NCBI GenBank assembly: GCA_944320465.1
Contig: CALUHO010000017.1
Coordinates: 1-58,780, forward strand
Source of the DNA: an uncultured Bacteroidales bacterium
GTDB lineage: Bacteria; Bacteroidota; Bacteroidia; Bacteroidales; P3
Reading direction: 5' to 3'
Length of the DNA: 58,780 bases
How positions within the stretch are numbered: position 1 is the first letter of the stretch; each line of letters starts with the position of its first letter. Of this stretch, positions 46,466-56,900 are shown in pieces. Under the pieces are notes generated by a model, which was given only the letters and a program-made list of their open reading frames with translations, was not told where the DNA came from and did no database searches. A program made the translations under genes and the position numbers.

Positions 46466-47209
46466 ATGCAACGCTTTTTCATCCATTTGTCATATTGCGG
46501 CGCTCCGTACTGCGGCTGGCAGAAACAGCCCAACGGGCGGAGCGTGCAGTCATGCTTGGAAGAGGCTTTGTCGGTGCTGTTGAAACAGGAAGTTGCGGTT
46601 ACGGGCTGCGGCAGGACGGATGCGGGGGTCAATGCTTCTTCCTTTTTCGCTCATTTCGACTGTGAGGAGGAAATTCCTTTTTCGGCGCGGAAGTCTTGGG
46701 TTTACCAGCTCAATGCCTTGCTAGACAAGACTATTGCTGTGTATTCCATTTTTGAAGTGGCACCTGATTTGCATGCCCGTTTCTCGGCTACCAAGCGGAC
46801 TTACCATTATTACCTGCATACCCGGAAAGACCCTTTTCTAGAAGCTTCCAGTTATTACTGCCGTTTCCCTTTTAATGCGGACTTGATTTGCCAGGCAGGG
46901 CAAAGCCTTTGCGGATACAGGGATTTTACCTCGTTTTCAAAGCTTCATACCCAAGTCAAGACCAATTTCTGCATCTTGGAAAGAGCGGATTTGGAACGGA
47001 TAGACATGTACCGCTGGCGTTTCGTGTTCACCGCCGACCGATTCCTGCGCAATATGGTCAGGGCCATGGTCGGGACTTTGCTGAGCGTGGGGAACGGCCG
47101 CTATTCGATAGAGGATTTGCACAGAATCGTGGATGCCAAGGATCGATGCAAGGCTGGTACTTCGATGCCGGCACATGCGTTGTATCTTAGTGAGGTGCGA
47201 TATTTTTAA
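46466..47209 (+). CDS. truA: tRNA pseudouridine(38-40) synthase
   Basis: 247 residues. The catalytic aspartate is D52 in GCGRTDAGVNA. Further family motifs are LHARFSATKRTYHYY and RNMVRAMVGTLL. It modifies U38-40 in the anticodon arm. It begins 2 bp after floA and its stop overlaps the next start by one base, so it is embedded in the same transcript. Confidence 0.96.
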   Translation: MQRFFIHLSYCGAPYCGWQKQPNGRSVQSCLEEALSVLLKQEVAVTGCGRTDAGVNASSFFAHFDCEEEIPFSARKSWVYQLNALLDKTIAVYSIFEVAPDLHARFSATKRTYHYYLHTRKDPFLEASSYYCRFPFNADLICQAGQSLCGYRDFTSFSKLHTQVKTNFCILERADLERIDMYRWRFVFTADRFLRNMVRAMVGTLLSVGNGRYSIEDLHRIVDAKDRCKAGTSMPAHALYLSEVRYF

Positions 47210-48360
47210 TGTTTGCAGCTATGCATGAGGAAAGTTGGACCCATGTTTATCTGGAGCCTCTCTGGGAGACTCTTCATGTCACGTTTTTCGTGATGGTGGT
47301 CATGATGCTGATGGAGTTCGTGGAACTTTACCGGATGCGGCGCAAGAAAGAGAGCGGACTGATAGCCAAAGTACAAGGCAGCGGGGAAGGACGGCATTGG
47401 TTGCAGTTGCTGATGGCCGCCATGTTGGGCTTGATTCCAGGTTGCGTGGGCGGTTTCATGGCTGTAAGCCTGTATGCCCACCGCATGTTGAGCTTCGGTG
47501 CGGTCTTGGCAGCTTCCTTCACTGCCTTGGGCGACGATGCTTTCCGTATGTTGGCATCCGAACCGGGGATAACCTTGAAGGTGGAAGCAATGCTGTTTGG
47601 CATGGGATTGGTTTTTGGATGGATTGCCGACAAAATGGGAGGTGAACGATGGCAGTTGGGAGCTAAGGCTTGTCATATAGAATTGCACGATGCCGATCAT
47701 GAAGGAAGCGGGCATTATACCCATTTGCACAAATTGGGAGGGAACCCTGCTTCGTCTGACCGGTTTTGGCCTGCCTTGAAAGACTGGTCGTTTGCACGGA
47801 CATTATTAGTCGTGTTGTTGCTGTTTTATATAGCCAGTCTTTTTGGCGGAATTCCAGGGCATGACCATGGACACGGTTTGGATCATAGCTTCCATCTGGA
47901 TTTTGAAAACGGGCTTTTCCTGTTGCTGACTCTGGGGGCTTTGGTATTGGTGTTTTTCTGCAACGAGCATTTCTTGCAGGAACACCTGTGGAAGCATTTG
48001 CTGAAGAAACATTTCCCTTCTGTTTTCCTATGGACGTTGGGAACCTTGTATTTGATTACGGTTTTGCAGCATTATATGGATTTGCAAGCCTGGGTATCGG
48101 GCGATGCCACACATATAGGAGTTATGTTGCTGGCCGCTATTCTGGTAGGTTGGATTCCGCAATCTGGCCCGCATTACTTGTTTATCCAGCTTTATTTTAC
48201 TTCGGCTATTCCGTTCGGGGTATTTTTGGCGAACGCTATTGTCCAGGATGGGCATACTTCTTTGCTTCTTCTGGCGGAGTCCAGGCGTAAATACGTTCTT
48301 CTTAAGAGCATGAAAAGCCTGATAGCTTTGGTTATATCTGTTGTCTTGCTTTGCTTGTAG
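47209..48360 (+). CDS. Putative manganese / heavy-metal exporter (ArsP_2-like)
   Basis: 383 residues with about ten membrane segments, in the family annotated as putative 10-TM heavy-metal or manganese transporters. His-rich loops HIELHDADHEGSGHYTHLH and HDHGHGLDHSFH are plausible metal-binding sites. Transmembrane pieces LIPGCVGGFMAVSLYAH and WIPQSGPHYLF contain conserved family residues. Start codon overlaps the truA stop by one base. Metal specificity is not shown by sequence. Confidence 0.85.
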   Translation: MFAAMHEESWTHVYLEPLWETLHVTFFVMVVMMLMEFVELYRMRRKKESGLIAKVQGSGEGRHWLQLLMAAMLGLIPGCVGGFMAVSLYAHRMLSFGAVLAASFTALGDDAFRMLASEPGITLKVEAMLFGMGLVFGWIADKMGGERWQLGAKACHIELHDADHEGSGHYTHLHKLGGNPASSDRFWPALKDWSFARTLLVVLLLFYIASLFGGIPGHDHGHGLDHSFHLDFENGLFLLLTLGALVLVFFCNEHFLQEHLWKHLLKKHFPSVFLWTLGTLYLITVLQHYMDLQAWVSGDATHIGVMLLAAILVGWIPQSGPHYLFIQLYFTSAIPFGVFLANAIVQDGHTSLLLLAESRRKYVLLKSMKSLIALVISVVLLCL

Positions 48361-48469
48361 CCGCTTTTTCAAAAGGGAGTTGTTTTAGGGGGCTTTATCG
48401 GCGGATCATGCAAGAGGATACAGGCATGTGCCGTCTTGCATCGCTATTGCGGGGAACCTGAAAAATATT

Positions 48470-48477
48470 TAATTTTG
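48470..48477 (+). promoter_or_regulatory. Possible -7 box for mreBCD
   Basis: TAATTTTG matches TAnnTTTG, 94 bp before the mreB start. Confidence 0.35.
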
Positions 48478-48570
48478 CTTTTTGACTTTCGTCAGCAATC
48501 CCGTTTTGCATCTTTGAAGGCAAAAGGGGCTGCTGTTTTTTTAGAACACACTTCTTATACGATTGATGCC

Positions 48571-49593
48571 ATGGGGCTTTTTTCTTTCATGAACCGTGAG
48601 ATTGCTATTGACTTGGGAACAGCCAATACAATCATCATATATAATGATAAAGTTGTTGTTGACGAACCTTCTATCATTGCGTTGGAGCGAGGGTCAGGCA
48701 AGGTTCTGGCAGTAGGGAAATATGCCATGCTGATGCATGGCAAGACTCCAGATAACATCAAGACGATTCGTCCGATGAAAGATGGGGTGATTGCCGATTT
48801 CCAGGCAACAGAGAGCCTGATGCGGGAACTGATTAAGATGATACCCGCCCCGAAATCTTTTTTCCCGCCGGCTTTGAAGATGGTCATCTGCATTCCTTCG
48901 GGCATTACCGAAGTGGAAGAACGTGCGGTAAGGGATTCTGCAGAGCAGGCAGGTGCCCGTGAAGTACGATTGATCCATGAACCGATGGCAGCCGCGATTG
49001 GTATTGGTCTCAATGTGCTGGAGCCGCATGGCAATATGATTGTGGACATAGGAGGGGGAACTAGTGAAATCGCGGTAATCGCCTTGGGGGGTATTGTAAG
49101 CAATAAGTCCATACGTATAGCGGGGGATGAATTCAATCAGGATATCAAAGAGTACATGCGCAAACGGCACAATATCAGCATTGGGGATTATACTTCGGAA
49201 CGGATTAAAATCGAAGTGGGATCCGCTTTGCCCGAATTGGAGAACCCTCCAGAAGACTTTGCTGTGCAAGGGCGTGACTTGCTGACAGGCATTCCAAAGG
49301 AAATTGTCGTGAATTATGCCGAGATAGCACAAGCGCTGGATCGTTCTATTCTCAAAATCGAGGCGGCTGTACTCAATGCTTTGGAAATGACGCCACCGGA
49401 GTTGTCGGCAGATATCTTCAAGACGGGTATATATCTGGCTGGGGGAGGTTCCCTGTTGAGGGGCTTGGATAAACGTATTGCAGCCAAGACCAAGCTTCCG
49501 GTGCATTTGGCTGAAGATCCCTTACGTGCTGTGGCCAGAGGAACCGGCATTGCATTGAAGAATTTTGACAAATTTACCTTTTTAATCAGGTAG
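48571..49593 (+). CDS. mreB: Rod-shape determining protein MreB
   Basis: 340 residues from MGLFSFMNREIAIDLG; a Met 45 codons upstream is not family-like. Actin-fold motifs: IDLGTANTIIIY (phosphate 1), IVDIGGGTSEIAVI (phosphate 2), LAGGGSLLRGLD (adenosine). It polymerises along the inner membrane and positions the wall elongation machinery. First of mreBCD. Confidence 0.97.
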   Translation: MGLFSFMNREIAIDLGTANTIIIYNDKVVVDEPSIIALERGSGKVLAVGKYAMLMHGKTPDNIKTIRPMKDGVIADFQATESLMRELIKMIPAPKSFFPPALKMVICIPSGITEVEERAVRDSAEQAGAREVRLIHEPMAAAIGIGLNVLEPHGNMIVDIGGGTSEIAVIALGGIVSNKSIRIAGDEFNQDIKEYMRKRHNISIGDYTSERIKIEVGSALPELENPPEDFAVQGRDLLTGIPKEIVVNYAEIAQALDRSILKIEAAVLNALEMTPPELSADIFKTGIYLAGGGSLLRGLDKRIAAKTKLPVHLAEDPLRAVARGTGIALKNFDKFTFLIR

Positions 49594-49691
49594 GGGATGC
49601 AGCATGGCCGATTGACGGGGGAAACTTGCTATGCATTCCCATTCAGTTAGTCATGCTTTTTTGTCAGTTATAGAAAGCAGTAGCTCAGGGC

Positions 49692-50528
49692 GTGAACCAG
49701 ATTTTGCAACTACTTAGACGGAACCTCTATATTGTGGTTTTCTTGCTTTTGGAGACCATTGCCCTTTTCTTGTTTTTCAATAGCAGCCAGCAGCCTTCAT
49801 CTAAGCTGTATGAATTTTGCACGGCAGTCAAGGGGTATTTTATATCGATTGGCGGGGATGTGCGTAGCAAGGATGAACTTAAGGCGGAAAATCTGGAATT
49901 GCAGAAAGAAAATGCTTGGTTGCGAGCACAGATAGAAAGTTCCTTGCTTCCGCTTCGTCATGGAACGGATACGTTCTTGACGGATTCCTTCTATGCCCAG
50001 CGTTACGTATGCCTGTGCGCTCGGATTGTCAGTGCCACCTTGAACTTTGCCAATAATTATTTCATTGTCGATGCCGGACGTGCGGAAGGGGTCGAAGCGG
50101 GAATGGGCGTTGTTTCCCCGCATGGCATTATCGGTATTGTGGACAAAGTTTCCGATCATTTTGCTTCGGTATTGACGGTTTTGCACAGCCAGAGTCTGGT
50201 GAGCGTGAGTTTGGCATCTTCCGGGTATTCAGGATCTCTTTCATGGCCAGGAATCCGTTATGACGAGGCGGTCTTGAGCGATATCCCGTCGCATGTGCGA
50301 ATCCGGATAGGTGAAAAAGTGGTGACCAGCGGCTTTTCTAGCGTATTTCCTGGCGGTATTCCTGTAGGATGCGTAGAGGAAGTTTTATCCGAACCGGGCG
50401 AAGATTTTTACAGGCTCAAGATTCGCTTTAGCGAAGATTATCATAGTGTGGGCCAGGTTTATATTGTCAAAGACCTTTACAAAGCAGAGTTGGAATCATG
50501 CAAAGAACATCCCTATGGACAAATCTGA
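49692..50528 (+). CDS. mreC: Rod-shape determining protein MreC
   Basis: 278 residues starting at a GTG. Membrane segment at about 12-29, coiled coil at about 55-80, then the periplasmic beta domain with NYFIVDAGRAEGVEAGMGVV and GEKVVTSGFSSVFPGGIPVG. It joins MreB/MreD to the wall synthases. Overlaps mreD by 31 bp. Confidence 0.94.
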   Translation: MNQILQLLRRNLYIVVFLLLETIALFLFFNSSQQPSSKLYEFCTAVKGYFISIGGDVRSKDELKAENLELQKENAWLRAQIESSLLPLRHGTDTFLTDSFYAQRYVCLCARIVSATLNFANNYFIVDAGRAEGVEAGMGVVSPHGIIGIVDKVSDHFASVLTVLHSQSLVSVSLASSGYSGSLSWPGIRYDEAVLSDIPSHVRIRIGEKVVTSGFSSVFPGGIPVGCVEEVLSEPGEDFYRLKIRFSEDYHSVGQVYIVKDLYKAELESCKEHPYGQI

Positions 50529-51028
50529 TTCGTTTCGTGTTCTTGGTCCTGTTGCAGGGAATTGCGTTGGAACATGTCAACTTGCCGGGTGGTTTGCATT
50601 GGATTGCATATCCGGTGTTCATTGTCCTTTTGCCGTTGCAGATGTTGCCTGTGGCATTGCTGGTATCTTCTTTTGTGGCGGGAGCCTGTGTGGATTTGCT
50701 CTGCGGAATTCCGGGATTGAATGCAGCGGCAGCCACTTTGGCGGCCTTTGTGCGTATCGTCTATTTCAAAATCCGGCCTTCGAAGGATGCATTGCATGAT
50801 GGTGATTTAAGTGGAACGCCTTTGCCTTTCAGTATGGGGTGGGGGAAATTTTTGTATTATTCAGGATGGGTGATTCTGTCTTTCCATCTGGCTTATTTCT
50901 TCTTGGAATCGTTCGGTTTCAGACATTTCTTTTATGTGCTTTACATAAGCGTGGGAAGTGCATTCTTGTGCCTTGTATCTTTGGTGATTACAGTAAGCTT
51001 TTTTCGTGCTAAGGCCAATAAGAGGTAA
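50498..51028 (+). CDS. mreD: Rod-shape determining protein MreD
   Basis: 176 residues with about five membrane segments. Weak overall similarity is normal for MreD; identity rests on position after mreC (31-bp overlap) and the topology (VFLVLLQGIALEHVNL, FVAGACVDLLCGIPGLNAAA). In many Bacteroidetes the pbp2 and rodA genes follow; they do not here. Confidence 0.88.
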   Translation: MQRTSLWTNLIRFVFLVLLQGIALEHVNLPGGLHWIAYPVFIVLLPLQMLPVALLVSSFVAGACVDLLCGIPGLNAAAATLAAFVRIVYFKIRPSKDALHDGDLSGTPLPFSMGWGKFLYYSGWVILSFHLAYFFLESFGFRHFFYVLYISVGSAFLCLVSLVITVSFFRAKANKR

Positions 51029-51033
51029 ATGTT

Positions 51034-51132
51034 TATCTTTGCCTATCGTCGAAGATTGGCTGCGCCGAACCCCCAGCGCCTCGGCATAATCAAAGCAGGC
51101 TTTGCCTTTGCGCTCGACTTTGCATATCTTTG
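51034..51132 (+). promoter_or_regulatory. Tandem promoter-like region before mutB
   Basis: Two exact TATCTTTG -7 boxes lie 91 bp apart, at 51034-51041 and 51125-51132. The second has TTTG at 51101-51104 exactly 20 bp upstream, the best promoter in the window. Between them is a hairpin GCCGA...TCGGC around 51063-51085. The segment can be read as a short peptide, but I take it as regulatory DNA. Confidence 0.6.
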
Positions 51133-51351
51133 CAAGTTAAAATTATGGAGGCTGGTGAACCTCGGTCCGCGCAAAGCGTGCAGAATCAAAGGCTGTACAG
51201 GTGGTCGCGTAAGAGGAATATGTGCCAGCTTGCAAGGATGGACTGCTTTTGGCGGTATGTCTGATAGGAAAGAGCAGAGGCGCAGATTCCCTTGTCAGTG
51301 TGCCGCTGAGTCGGTGTGGTCCGGAAAGAATATCTCGAAAATCCAACTTGT
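51133..51351 (+). other. mutB 5' leader (about 210 nt)
   Basis: A leader between the second promoter and mutB with no recognised riboswitch core; I looked for the cobalamin box and did not find it. No mutA-like gene is present. Function unknown. Confidence 0.45.
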
Positions 51352-53481
51352 ATGAAACCGAATTACAAGGACATTAAAATCAATGCGGGAGCCGTCAGGG
51401 GCAAGGCCGCCGAAAGCGAAAGCCCTCTTTGGCAAACGCCTGAACAAATTCCAGTAAAACCATTTTATACCCGGGAAGACCTGCAAGGCATGGAACATTT
51501 GGACTATGCGGCCGGTCTTCCGCCGTTTTTGCGCGGGCCGTACAGCACCATGTACACCCAGCGGCCGTGGACGATCCGTCAATACGCCGGCTTTTCCACG
51601 GCCGAGGAATCGAACGCTTTTTACCGCCGTAACCTGGCGGCCGGGCAGAAGGGCTTGAGCATCGCCTTCGACTTGGCTACACACCGGGGCTACGACTCGG
51701 ACAACGAGCGCGTGGTGGGCGATGTGGGAAAAGCCGGCGTGGCCGTCGATTCCATTCTCGATATGGAAATCCTTTTCGACCAGATTCCATTGGACAAGAT
51801 GTCGGTCTCGATGACGATGAACGGTGCCGTGCTGCCTATTCTGGCATTCTATATCGTGGCTGCCGAGGAACAAGGCGTGAAGATGGAGCAGCTCAGCGGG
51901 ACGATCCAGAACGATATCCTGAAGGAATTCATGGTGCGCAACACCTATATCTATCCGCCCAAGCCTTCAATGAAGATCATTGCCGATATCTTCGCGTTCA
52001 CTTCCAAGAACATGCCCAAGTTCAACTCGATCAGTATTTCCGGATACCATATCCAGGAAGCCGGGGCGACGGCCGATATCGAGCTGGCCTATACCTTGGC
52101 CGACGGTCTGGAGTATATCCGTGCCGGGATCAACGCCGGGATGAGCATCGACGACTTCGCTCCGCGTTTGTCGTTCTTCTGGGGCATCGGCATGAACCAT
52201 TTCATGGAAATAGCCAAGATGCGGGCCGGGCGCATGCTGTGGGCCAAGTTGGTAAAGCAGTTCAATCCCAAGAATCCCAAGTCGATGAGCCTGCGCACCC
52301 ATTGCCAGACTTCGGGCTGGTCGCTCACCGAGCAGGATCCTTTCAATAATGTGACCCGTACCTGCATCGAGGCGATGGGAGCCGCGTTGGGGCATACCCA
52401 GTCCTTGCATACCAACGCTTTGGACGAAGCCATTGCCCTTCCCACCGACTTCTCGGCCCGGATTGCCCGTAATACCCAGATTTACATTCAGGAAGAAACC
52501 AAGATTTGCAAGGAGATAGATCCTTGGGCAGGTTCCTATTACATTGAAACCCTGACCAACGAGCTGGCGCACCGTGCCTGGAAGCTGATACAGGAAGTGG
52601 AAAACCTGGGCGGGATGGCCAAGGCGATTGAAACCGGCGTGCCCAAGATGCGTATCGAGGAAGCCGCTGCCCGCAAACAGGCACGTATCGACTCCCGTAT
52701 CGACACTATCGTGGGCGTGAACAAGTACCGTCTGGACAAGGAAGCCCCAATCGAGACCTTGGAAGTGGACAATACCAAAGTCCGCGAAGCCCAGATAGCT
52801 CGTCTGGACAAGTTGCGTGCCAACCGTAACCAAGCGGAGGTGGACGCGGCTTTGGATGCCTTGACCCGTTGCGCCGAAACCGGGGACGGCAATCTGCTGG
52901 AACTCTCTATCGATGCGGCCCGCAAACGGGCTTCGCTGGGCGAGATTTCCTTGGCTCTTGAAAAAGTATTTGGCCGTTACAAGGCCGTGATTAGAACAAT
53001 ATCAGGCGTGTATTCATCAGAAGCAAAGAACGATGCCTTGTTCCAGAAGGCGGCGGCGATGGCCGATGCCTTTGCCAAGGCCGAAGGCCGGCGTCCTCGT
53101 ATCATGCTGGCCAAGATGGGACAGGACGGGCATGACCGTGGGGCTAAAGTGCTGGCTACCGGCTATGCCGATTTAGGATTCGACGTGGATATGGGACCTT
53201 TGTTCCAGACTCCGGCCGAAGCTGCCAAGGAAGCCGTTGAAAACGACGTGCATATCGTTGGGGTTTCTTCTTTGGCGGGCGGTCATAAGACGCTGGTTCC
53301 CCAGTTGGTCGAAGAGCTCAGGAAATTGGGCCGCGAGGACATACTGGTGGTGGTCGGCGGGGTCATTCCTTACCAGGATTACCAATACCTGTTCGACCAC
53401 GGGGCTTGCGCGGTTTTCGGCCCCGGTACGGTAATTGCCGATTCGGCAATTAAAATGTTGGAAATCCTAGGCGTAGAGTAA
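51352..53481 (+). CDS. mutB: Methylmalonyl-CoA mutase, large (catalytic) subunit
   Basis: 709 residues from [13 protein letters not shown]. It interconverts succinyl-CoA and methylmalonyl-CoA, the entry to propionate. The N-terminal TIM barrel has [18 protein letters not shown] and [17 protein letters not shown]; the C-terminal B12 domain has the DxHxxG motif in [10 protein letters not shown] with His at about 594, plus GVSSLAGGH and GGVIP. The small subunit gene mutA, usually just upstream, is not in this window. Succinyl-CoA is shared with the 4-hydroxybutyrate cluster. Confidence 0.96.
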   Translation: MKPNYKDIKINAGAVRGKAAESESPLWQTPEQIPVKPFYTREDLQGMEHLDYAAGLPPFLRGPYSTMYTQRPWTIRQYAGFSTAEESNAFYRRNLAAGQKGLSIAFDLATHRGYDSDNERVVGDVGKAGVAVDSILDMEILFDQIPLDKMSVSMTMNGAVLPILAFYIVAAEEQGVKMEQLSGTIQNDILKEFMVRNTYIYPPKPSMKIIADIFAFTSKNMPKFNSISISGYHIQEAGATADIELAYTLADGLEYIRAGINAGMSIDDFAPRLSFFWGIGMNHFMEIAKMRAGRMLWAKLVKQFNPKNPKSMSLRTHCQTSGWSLTEQDPFNNVTRTCIEAMGAALGHTQSLHTNALDEAIALPTDFSARIARNTQIYIQEETKICKEIDPWAGSYYIETLTNELAHRAWKLIQEVENLGGMAKAIETGVPKMRIEEAAARKQARIDSRIDTIVGVNKYRLDKEAPIETLEVDNTKVREAQIARLDKLRANRNQAEVDAALDALTRCAETGDGNLLELSIDAARKRASLGEISLALEKVFGRYKAVIRTISGVYSSEAKNDALFQKAAAMADAFAKAEGRRPRIMLAKMGQDGHDRGAKVLATGYADLGFDVDMGPLFQTPAEAAKEAVENDVHIVGVSSLAGGHKTLVPQLVEELRKLGREDILVVVGGVIPYQDYQYLFDHGACAVFGPGTVIADSAIKMLEILGVE

Positions 53482-53607
53482 AAGACGAATTCAGAGCAGC
53501 AGATACGAGGTATCTAACCTCTGTCTTGACGGGGATCATACTTGGGTATGAGACCCGCCAAGACAAGGTTCGTAACGAAGTAGATGCTACTCTAAATTCG
53601 TTTTTTA
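53479..53607 (+). terminator. Very long hairpin at the mutB 3' end
   Basis: An imperfect inverted repeat of about 129 bp with a 4-base loop (TTGG, 53542-53545). The outer arms, starting with the stop codon TAA and ending TTTTTTA, pair for about 28 positions with two mismatches; the inner part (GTCTTGACGGG with CCCGCCAAGAC) pairs well. It has the A-tract, stem and T-tract of a terminator but is several times longer than usual. Family 2 copy 3 begins right after it. Confidence 0.7.
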
Positions 53608-53811
53608 GAAGCTGTTTAAATTTATTTGTTTGAGGCATCGGGAGGAAATTTCGAGGGATTTTGCCGCGTTTTTCAAAGGAGGATAGCCAAGCTATCGGAC
53701 GTGAAAAACGCAAAAAAGCCCCGAAATAGCACCCGATGGGCAAACAAAATCCTGAAACCGCTCCCTGAAAATTCAGCCTTTTCAGGATTGCAAGAAATTT
53801 TAAACAGCTTC
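53608..53811. repeat. Family 2 MITE-like element, copy 3 (204 bp)
   Basis: Same length and 13-bp ends as the other two copies, with TTA on both sides (53605-53607 and 53812-53814). It is the most diverged copy (for example GAGGAAATTTCG for GAGGGGATTTCG, TTTGAGGCATCGGG for TTTAGGCCATCGGG), yet the hairpins GCGTTTTTC/GAAAAACGC and GATAGC/GCTATC are unchanged. Confidence 0.9.
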
Positions 53812-53990
53812 TTAGATGTCGTTGGAGGAAGCAGCAATCTCTATCTGTTCCGACGCTATAAAGTATGCAAGGGGCTGCCTGCAAGAGTGCAAAGGTTTGT
53901 TTTAACGAGACATGCGCAGCAGAAAAGAAAGCGTGCTTTTTCGTATGGTTTTAATCGAAAGGTGAAAAACCTTTTAATATGTAATAATAT

Positions 53991-56900
53991 ATGGTCTTCT
54001 TTTTTCAAACGCCTCGGCAGAATGTGATTGCCGTGGAAGCCGACCACGCTTTTGGTTCGGGCGAAGTGGAAAGATTAGTCTGGCTTTTTGACAAGGCCGT
54101 CCTTTTGGATGCCCGTTCCCTGAGCGGCTGGTTCGTGGGCCCGCGCAAGGAGATGATAACCCCTTGGAGTACCAATGCGGTGGAAATCACTCAGAACATG
54201 GGTATCCAAGGCATAAGCCGGATTGAGGAATTCTTTCCGGTCGGCGGGGCCGATGCAAGTTACGACAAGATGCTGCAACGGCTCTACAACGGGATTGACG
54301 ATACCGTGTTCAAGGTGGACAAGCAGCCTGACCCTATCCGTTACATCGAGGATATCGAAGCCTACGACAAAGAAGAAGGCCTGGCTTTGAACCCGGATGA
54401 AATCGGATACCTCAAGCAGCTTAGTGCCAAGATTGGCCGTCCGCTCACCGACAGCGAGGTGTTCGGCTTCTCCCAGGTCAATTCCGAACATTGCCGCCAC
54501 AAGATTTTCAACGGCGTGTTCATCATCGACGGGGTAGAGCAGGAAAGTTCCCTTTTCAAGCTGATTAAGAAGACCTCGGCCGAGAATCCCAACAAGCTCG
54601 TATCGGCCTATAAGGACAACGTGGCCTTTATCGAAGGGCCTGTGGTAGAACAGTTCGCGCCTTCGCAGCCCGATACGGCCAGTTTCTTTGACATTCACGA
54701 TATCAAGACGGTGATTTCGCTCAAGGCCGAAACCCATAATTTCCCTACTACGGTGGAACCTTTCAACGGGGCGGCTACCGGGACGGGCGGCGAAATCCGC
54801 GACCGTTTGGGCGGGGGCAAGGCCAGTCTGCCTTTGGTCGGGACGGCGGTCTATATGACAGCCTATCCGCGTACCGCTCCGGGTCGGGATTGGGAATCTG
54901 CTTCGATTCCGCCTCGTCCGTGGTTGTACCAGACTCCGGAGGAGATTCTGATCAAGGCATCGAACGGGGCTTCCGATTTCGGGAACAAGTTTGGTCAGCC
55001 GTTGATTTGTGGTTCGTTGCTTACCTTCGAGCATGGGGAAAACGACAAGAAATACGCTTACGACAAGGTCGTCATGCTGGCAGGCGGCGTGGGCTTCGCC
55101 AACCAGCGCGATGCGTTGAAAGGCACGCCCGAAGCCGGAGAGAAAGTGGTGGTGCTGGGCGGTGACAACTACCGTATCGGCATGGGGGGCGGCGCGGTTT
55201 CCTCAGTGGCTACCGGACAGTACGACAACGCCATCGAGCTCAATGCCGTGCAGCGGGCCAACCCGGAAATGCAGAAGCGGGTCTCGAATGTGATTCGTGC
55301 CTTGGCCGAAAGCGACAGCAATCCCATCGTTTCGATTCACGATCATGGTGCCGGCGGCCATCTGAACGCGCTTTCCGAGCTGGTGGAGGCTACTGGGGGC
55401 AAGATTGACATGGCGGCTTTGCCGGTGGGCGACCCCACCTTGTCGGCTAAGGAAATCGTGGGTAACGAAAGCCAGGAACGGATGGGAATGGTGATTCAGG
55501 AGGAAGATGCCGAACGGGTGCGCCGGATTGCCGATCGCGAGCGTTCGCCCATATATGTGGTCGGGGAGACTACGGGAGACCACCGTTTTGTCTTCGAGCA
55601 GGCCGATGGCGTCCGCCCGATTGACTTGGCCATGGAAGACATGTTCGGCAAGACGCCGCGCACATATATGCACGACCATACGGTAGAAGAGCATTATGCC
55701 GATGTGGATTACGATGTGAAGAATCTGGGTCATTATGCAGAGCAGGTGCTGCAGATAGAAGCGGTGGCTTGCAAGGACTGGCTGACCAATAAAGTGGACC
55801 GTTCGGTGACCGGGAAAATCGCCCGTCAGCAGTGCCAGGGGCAGATACAGTTGCCTTTGAGCGATTGCGGCGTGGTGGCGCTCGATTACCGAGGGCGTTC
55901 CGGTATCGCCACTTCGATAGGTCATGCGCCCCAGGCGGCTTTGATCGACCCGGCGGCGGGTTCGATTCTGTCGGTGGCAGAGGCTTTGACCAATATCGTC
56001 TGGGCACCTTTGGCCGATGGGTTGAAGAGCGTTTCTCTAAGCGCCAACTGGATGTGGCCTTGCAAGAACGAGGGCGAGGATGCCCGTCTGTACAAGGCGG
56101 TCAAGGCTTGCAGCGATTTCGCCTGCGCTTTGGGCATCAATATCCCGACGGGGAAGGACAGCCTTTCGATGACCCAGAAGTACGGGGAAGAAAAGGTCTT
56201 TTCGCCGGGCACGGTGATTATCTCGGCCGGAGCGGAAGTGGCCGATGTGCGCCGGGTGGTGTCGCCGGTGATGCAGCCGGTGTCCGGAAGCGCTTTGTAT
56301 CATATTGATTTTTCGTTCGATGCTTTGAAGTTGGGCGGTTCGGCCTTTGCCCAAAGTTTGGGAAAAGTGGGAGCGCAATGCCCGATGGTGCAGGATCCGG
56401 ATTATTTCAAGGAAGCTTTCGCTGCTTTGCAGGAAGCCGTCCGCGAAGGCTTGTTGCTGGCCGGACACGATATTTCGGCAGGCGGCATCCTGACATGCTT
56501 GCTGGAAATGTGCTTTGCCAATACCGAGGGTGGCGCTGAAGTGGATTTCGGTGCTTTCCCCGAAAAGGATCTGGTCAAGATTCTCTTTGCCGAGAATCCG
56601 GGGGTGGTGGTGCAGACGGCCGAACCTAACCGGCTGGAAAAGCTGCTGCATAAGGCCGGTGTCGGTTTCTTGAGAATCGGCAAACCGGTAGCTCAGCGCA
56701 AGCTCAGGGTCTTGAAGGATGGCAGGAAGCATGAATTCGACATCGATGCCTTGCGCGACCTTTGGTTCAAGTCCTCGTATCTGCTCGACCGCAAGCAGAG
56801 CGGGGAAGATTGCGCCAAGGCTCGTTTCGAGAACTATAAGAAGCAGCCGTTGCAGGTTCGTTTCCCGGCTTCGTTCAAGGGCAAGTTGAGCGCTTACGGC

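Noticed and set aside
51133..51351. Cobalamin riboswitch ahead of the B12-dependent mutase
   Set aside because: I looked for the conserved B12 box and core and did not find them.
51029..51355. 108-codon plus-strand frame before mutB
   Set aside because: It covers two promoter boxes and a leader and has no domain; regulatory DNA is the better reading.
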